DNA of 16,242 nucleotides from JBLHGU01 sp047615875 (GTDB lineage: Bacteria > Pseudomonadota > Gammaproteobacteria > Arenicellales > CAJQKF01): positions 1 through 16,242 of the forward strand of contig JBLHGU010000112.1 in NCBI GenBank assembly GCA_047615875.1, given 5' to 3'. Both the position numbers and the translations under genes were made by a program. Under the pieces are notes generated by a model, which was given only the letters and a program-made list of their open reading frames with translations, made no database searches and was not told the origin of the DNA. This document shows positions 14,232 through 16,242 of this stretch, piece by piece (within the stretch, counting starts at the first letter, position 1; each line of letters starts with the position of its first letter).

Positions 14232-14390
14232 TCATTCCTCTCCCATCTGGCGAATCTTCGTATCTACTGTGTTGACACTCGTGGCGGCCACTCTAACCAG
14301 TATGTGGCCCACAGTAATTTCAGGTTTTTCAATTTCGGCGCACTCAAAAACTTCGCTTTCACCGAATGCTTTGATAATCATTGCCTTCAT
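14232..14390 (-). pseudogene. N-terminal fragment of a zinc-type quinone oxidoreductase
   Basis: ATG 14390 follows AGAGAGA at usable spacing. The frame gives MKAMIIKAFGESEVFECAEI, EKPEITVGHILVRVAATSVN and TVDTKIRQMG, the N-terminal GroES-like part of medium-chain NADPH:quinone reductases, then ends at TGA 14232-14234, where the IS4-family transposase remnant begins. Only 52 of roughly 320 expected residues remain; the substrate half and the NADPH-binding Rossmann domain are gone. A deletion starting at the IS element would explain why both genes lost material at the same point. Confidence 0.75.
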
Positions 14391-14711
14391 ATTCGATATC
14401 TCTCTTGCTTAATTTCATAAAGTACATTTACTATTTTCAATAGCTGACTATATCGCCCTAAAAACAATGAAATTTTTTGATAATAGGACTAGAAAGCTCA
14501 GAAAATATTAAAATCGATAACCCCTTTCATTGTATTAATCAATCACCAATTTTTTACAAATTATAGAATCGATTGTAACAATTGGATTTATAAGAATAAA
14601 TATGCAGGATCATCCTTTGGCGATTTATAACAGGAAACTGACGGCTTGAAATCGATTACTCTGTTCCCTTTGATTTACTCCTTCAATGTTCCCCTTTAAG
14701 AGAAAAGCTTT
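14391..14711. other. AT-rich intergenic region between divergent genes
   Basis: No gene is seen in these 320 bases. The quinone-reductase fragment and mgtE point away from each other, so promoters for both should be here. A possible mgtE promoter is TTTACA (about 14551-14556) with TAACAA 17 bases later, of modest quality. AAGAGA at 14698-14703 is the likely ribosome-binding site for mgtE. I looked for an M-box magnesium riboswitch and saw no convincing one. Confidence 0.4.
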
Positions 14712-16067
14712 ATGAGCACAGGTTTGCAAGAACAGGTCGATCTAATCACTGATGCACTTGAGAAAAGCCCTGAGAGCGGAGCATCAAATTTACTTGAGTT
14801 CATGTCTCCGGCAGGAATTTCTCGTATTATTGAATCGCTTCCCGGGGATTTGAGAAGTCCTTTGTGGTTAAAGCTGCCTCGTGTAAAAAAAGGTGAAGTG
14901 CTGCTGGAACTTCAGGGTGAACTACGTAGGAGTTTAATTAAGCAAACCGATGAACAAGAGCTAATAGCCTGTTTGTCTGTGATGCAAATGGATGAAATCG
15001 CTGATCTGGATGATGATCTGCCGATGTCCGTAGTGGATGCAATGGTGAAGGCAATGGATGTCCACCTGCGTGAACGCTATGAGCAGGTAAGACTCTATCC
15101 TGATGATGTTGCGGGTGGGTTGATGGATGTAGACGCCACAGCTGTGCGTGGCGATGTATCTATTAAAGCTATATTACGTTATTTACGCCACCTTCGTCAG
15201 CGCGAAGGCTCGCTACCTGAGCATCTTGATAGTCTAATGATTATCGATCGACATAACCATTTAATGGGAACACTTCCACTAAGCGATCTGGTCTCATATG
15301 ACATATCTACAACGGTGAGTGATGTCATGACTCGTAACGTTGTAGGTATTACCCCCTTGACCTCAGCTAACGAGGTTGCTCGAATCTTTGAAGATCAGGA
15401 TCTGCTGTCATCCCCCGTTATTGATGATGAAGGCCATCTCATGGGACGTATTACCGTTGATGATGTTATCAATGTGATGCGTGACCAGGCTGATCGCGAA
15501 ATATTGGGACGTGCCGGTTTAGATCAGCATGAGGATATGTTTGCGCCGGTGATCAATAGTTCGGTGCGCCGAGCCCTATGGCTTGGTATAAATTTACTAA
15601 CCGCCTTCCTGGCGGCATGGGTGATTGGTTTATTTGAAGGGTCTATTGAGAAAATGGTAGCGTTGGCTGTGCTGATGCCGGTGGTTGCCAGTATGGGTGG
15701 TGTGGCAGGAAACCAGACTTTGACACTGGTTACACGAGGGGTTGCTCTGGATCAAATTGGCCGGCGTAACATATGGAAACTGGCTGTGCACGAACTCACT
15801 ATCGGCGGATTCAATGGTATTTTTTGGGCCGGCGTGGTCGCCACCATTGCGTATTATTGGTTTAATGATCTAATGCTTGGCGTGGTTTTTGGCGCAGCCA
15901 TGTTGATAGTTATTTTTACCGGTGCCTTAGTCGGAACATTTATCCCATTGATATTAAAACGGATGGGAATCGATCCAGCCCTAGCGGGTGGAGTTGTACT
16001 TACCACAGCGACCGATGCCATAGGCTTTTTTGCATTTCTCGGGTTGGCCACCGTCATGTTATTTTAA
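14712..16067 (+). CDS. mgtE: MgtE-family magnesium channel/transporter
   Basis: An intact 451-residue inner-membrane Mg2+ transporter. Residues 1-130 are the helical MgtE N domain (for example LYPDDVAGGLMDVDATAVRG at its end, 128-147). Residues about 135-260 form two CBS domains: SLMIIDRHNHLMGTLPLSDL in the first, DVMTRNVVGITP and SSPVIDDEGHLMGRITVDDV in the second. These sense cytosolic Mg2+ and gate the pore. A connecting helix leads to five membrane segments from about 286. The segment with MPVVASMGGVAGNQTLTL (322-339) and the ending GIDPALAGGVVLTTATDAIG (419-438), with the selectivity Asp at 435, are the family's pore motifs. Length is normal. It is the only clearly core-type gene in the window and probably marks the edge of the decayed accessory region. 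The 175 bases after the stop show no gene and no convincing terminator. Confidence 0.93.
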   Translation: MSTGLQEQVDLITDALEKSPESGASNLLEFMSPAGISRIIESLPGDLRSPLWLKLPRVKKGEVLLELQGELRRSLIKQTDEQELIACLSVMQMDEIADLDDDLPMSVVDAMVKAMDVHLRERYEQVRLYPDDVAGGLMDVDATAVRGDVSIKAILRYLRHLRQREGSLPEHLDSLMIIDRHNHLMGTLPLSDLVSYDISTTVSDVMTRNVVGITPLTSANEVARIFEDQDLLSSPVIDDEGHLMGRITVDDVINVMRDQADREILGRAGLDQHEDMFAPVINSSVRRALWLGINLLTAFLAAWVIGLFEGSIEKMVALAVLMPVVASMGGVAGNQTLTLVTRGVALDQIGRRNIWKLAVHELTIGGFNGIFWAGVVATIAYYWFNDLMLGVVFGAAMLIVIFTGALVGTFIPLILKRMGIDPALAGGVVLTTATDAIGFFAFLGLATVMLF

Positions 16068-16242
16068 CTCCAAAAAGATCATCCATCTGCGGTTGTTCTG
16101 GGGATATGATACTTAGTCGGCCCTGAAAAAGTATTCAGACCAAATGCCCGAGTTATCGCTGACAGACTTAATCATGCAAGTTCACTGCTGTCCCGTTAAC
16201 TTTCACAAGCAAGACATCTGATCTGTGAGGTGCGAAATCTAA

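Noticed and set aside
14391..14711. M-box magnesium riboswitch before mgtE
   Set aside because: The region is AT-rich and I could not find the conserved M-box helices or a terminator-like switch.

Overview
The window looks like the accessory part of a bacterial chromosome, most likely of a gammaproteobacterium. That placement is an inference from the style of the MgtE transporter, the IS4-family transposase and a tRNA-Phe-derived repeat; no rRNA or complete tRNA is present to confirm it. Apart from mgtE at the right end, nearly everything is mobile-element cargo: toxin-antitoxin pairs, a Fic protein, a primase-helicase, unknown gene pairs, and remnants of transposases and integrases. Many genes carry one small lesion (frameshift, nonsense codon or internal deletion), so the region is decaying or the assembly contains some base errors.

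Layout. 1-960: a small zinc-ribbon gene pair, the first frameshifted. 1044-1107, 7194-7380 and 11130-11299: three copies of the 3' half of a tRNA-Phe (antisense strand shown), the kind of scar a tyrosine integrase leaves in a tRNA gene. They divide the region into two cassettes plus a flank. Cassette 1 (about 1.1-7.2 kb) holds the mobile mystery protein A/B pair (HTH regulator and Fic protein), a junction of an IS6-family transposase remnant with two tyrosine-recombinase remnants, and a minus-strand operon of ribbon-helix-helix antitoxin, ParE/RelE-like toxin and an 800-residue primase-helicase of the TOTE type. Cassette 2 (about 7.2-11.1 kb) holds a VapBC pair in which both genes are broken behind an intact promoter/operator, then an uncharacterised helical-repeat protein and a SEC-C zinc-motif protein. 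These two are the healthiest unknown genes in the window.

Right of the third scar are a second ParD/ParE-type pair with a truncated toxin, a second IS6 remnant, the broken tail of another helical protein, an internally deleted ADP-ribosylglycohydrolase, an IS4-family transposase with a nonsense codon and missing N-terminus, and the first 52 codons of a quinone oxidoreductase. Intact mgtE (Mg2+ channel/transporter) follows and probably marks the return to core chromosome.

How it fits together: the window reads as serial integrations at one tRNA-Phe gene. Each cassette carries an addiction module beside a possible defence or stress gene (TOTE primase-helicase; helical protein plus SEC-C protein) and no cassette retains a working integrase. 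The most interesting leads are the scar-delimited cassettes, the TOTE operon and the helical/SEC-C pair.
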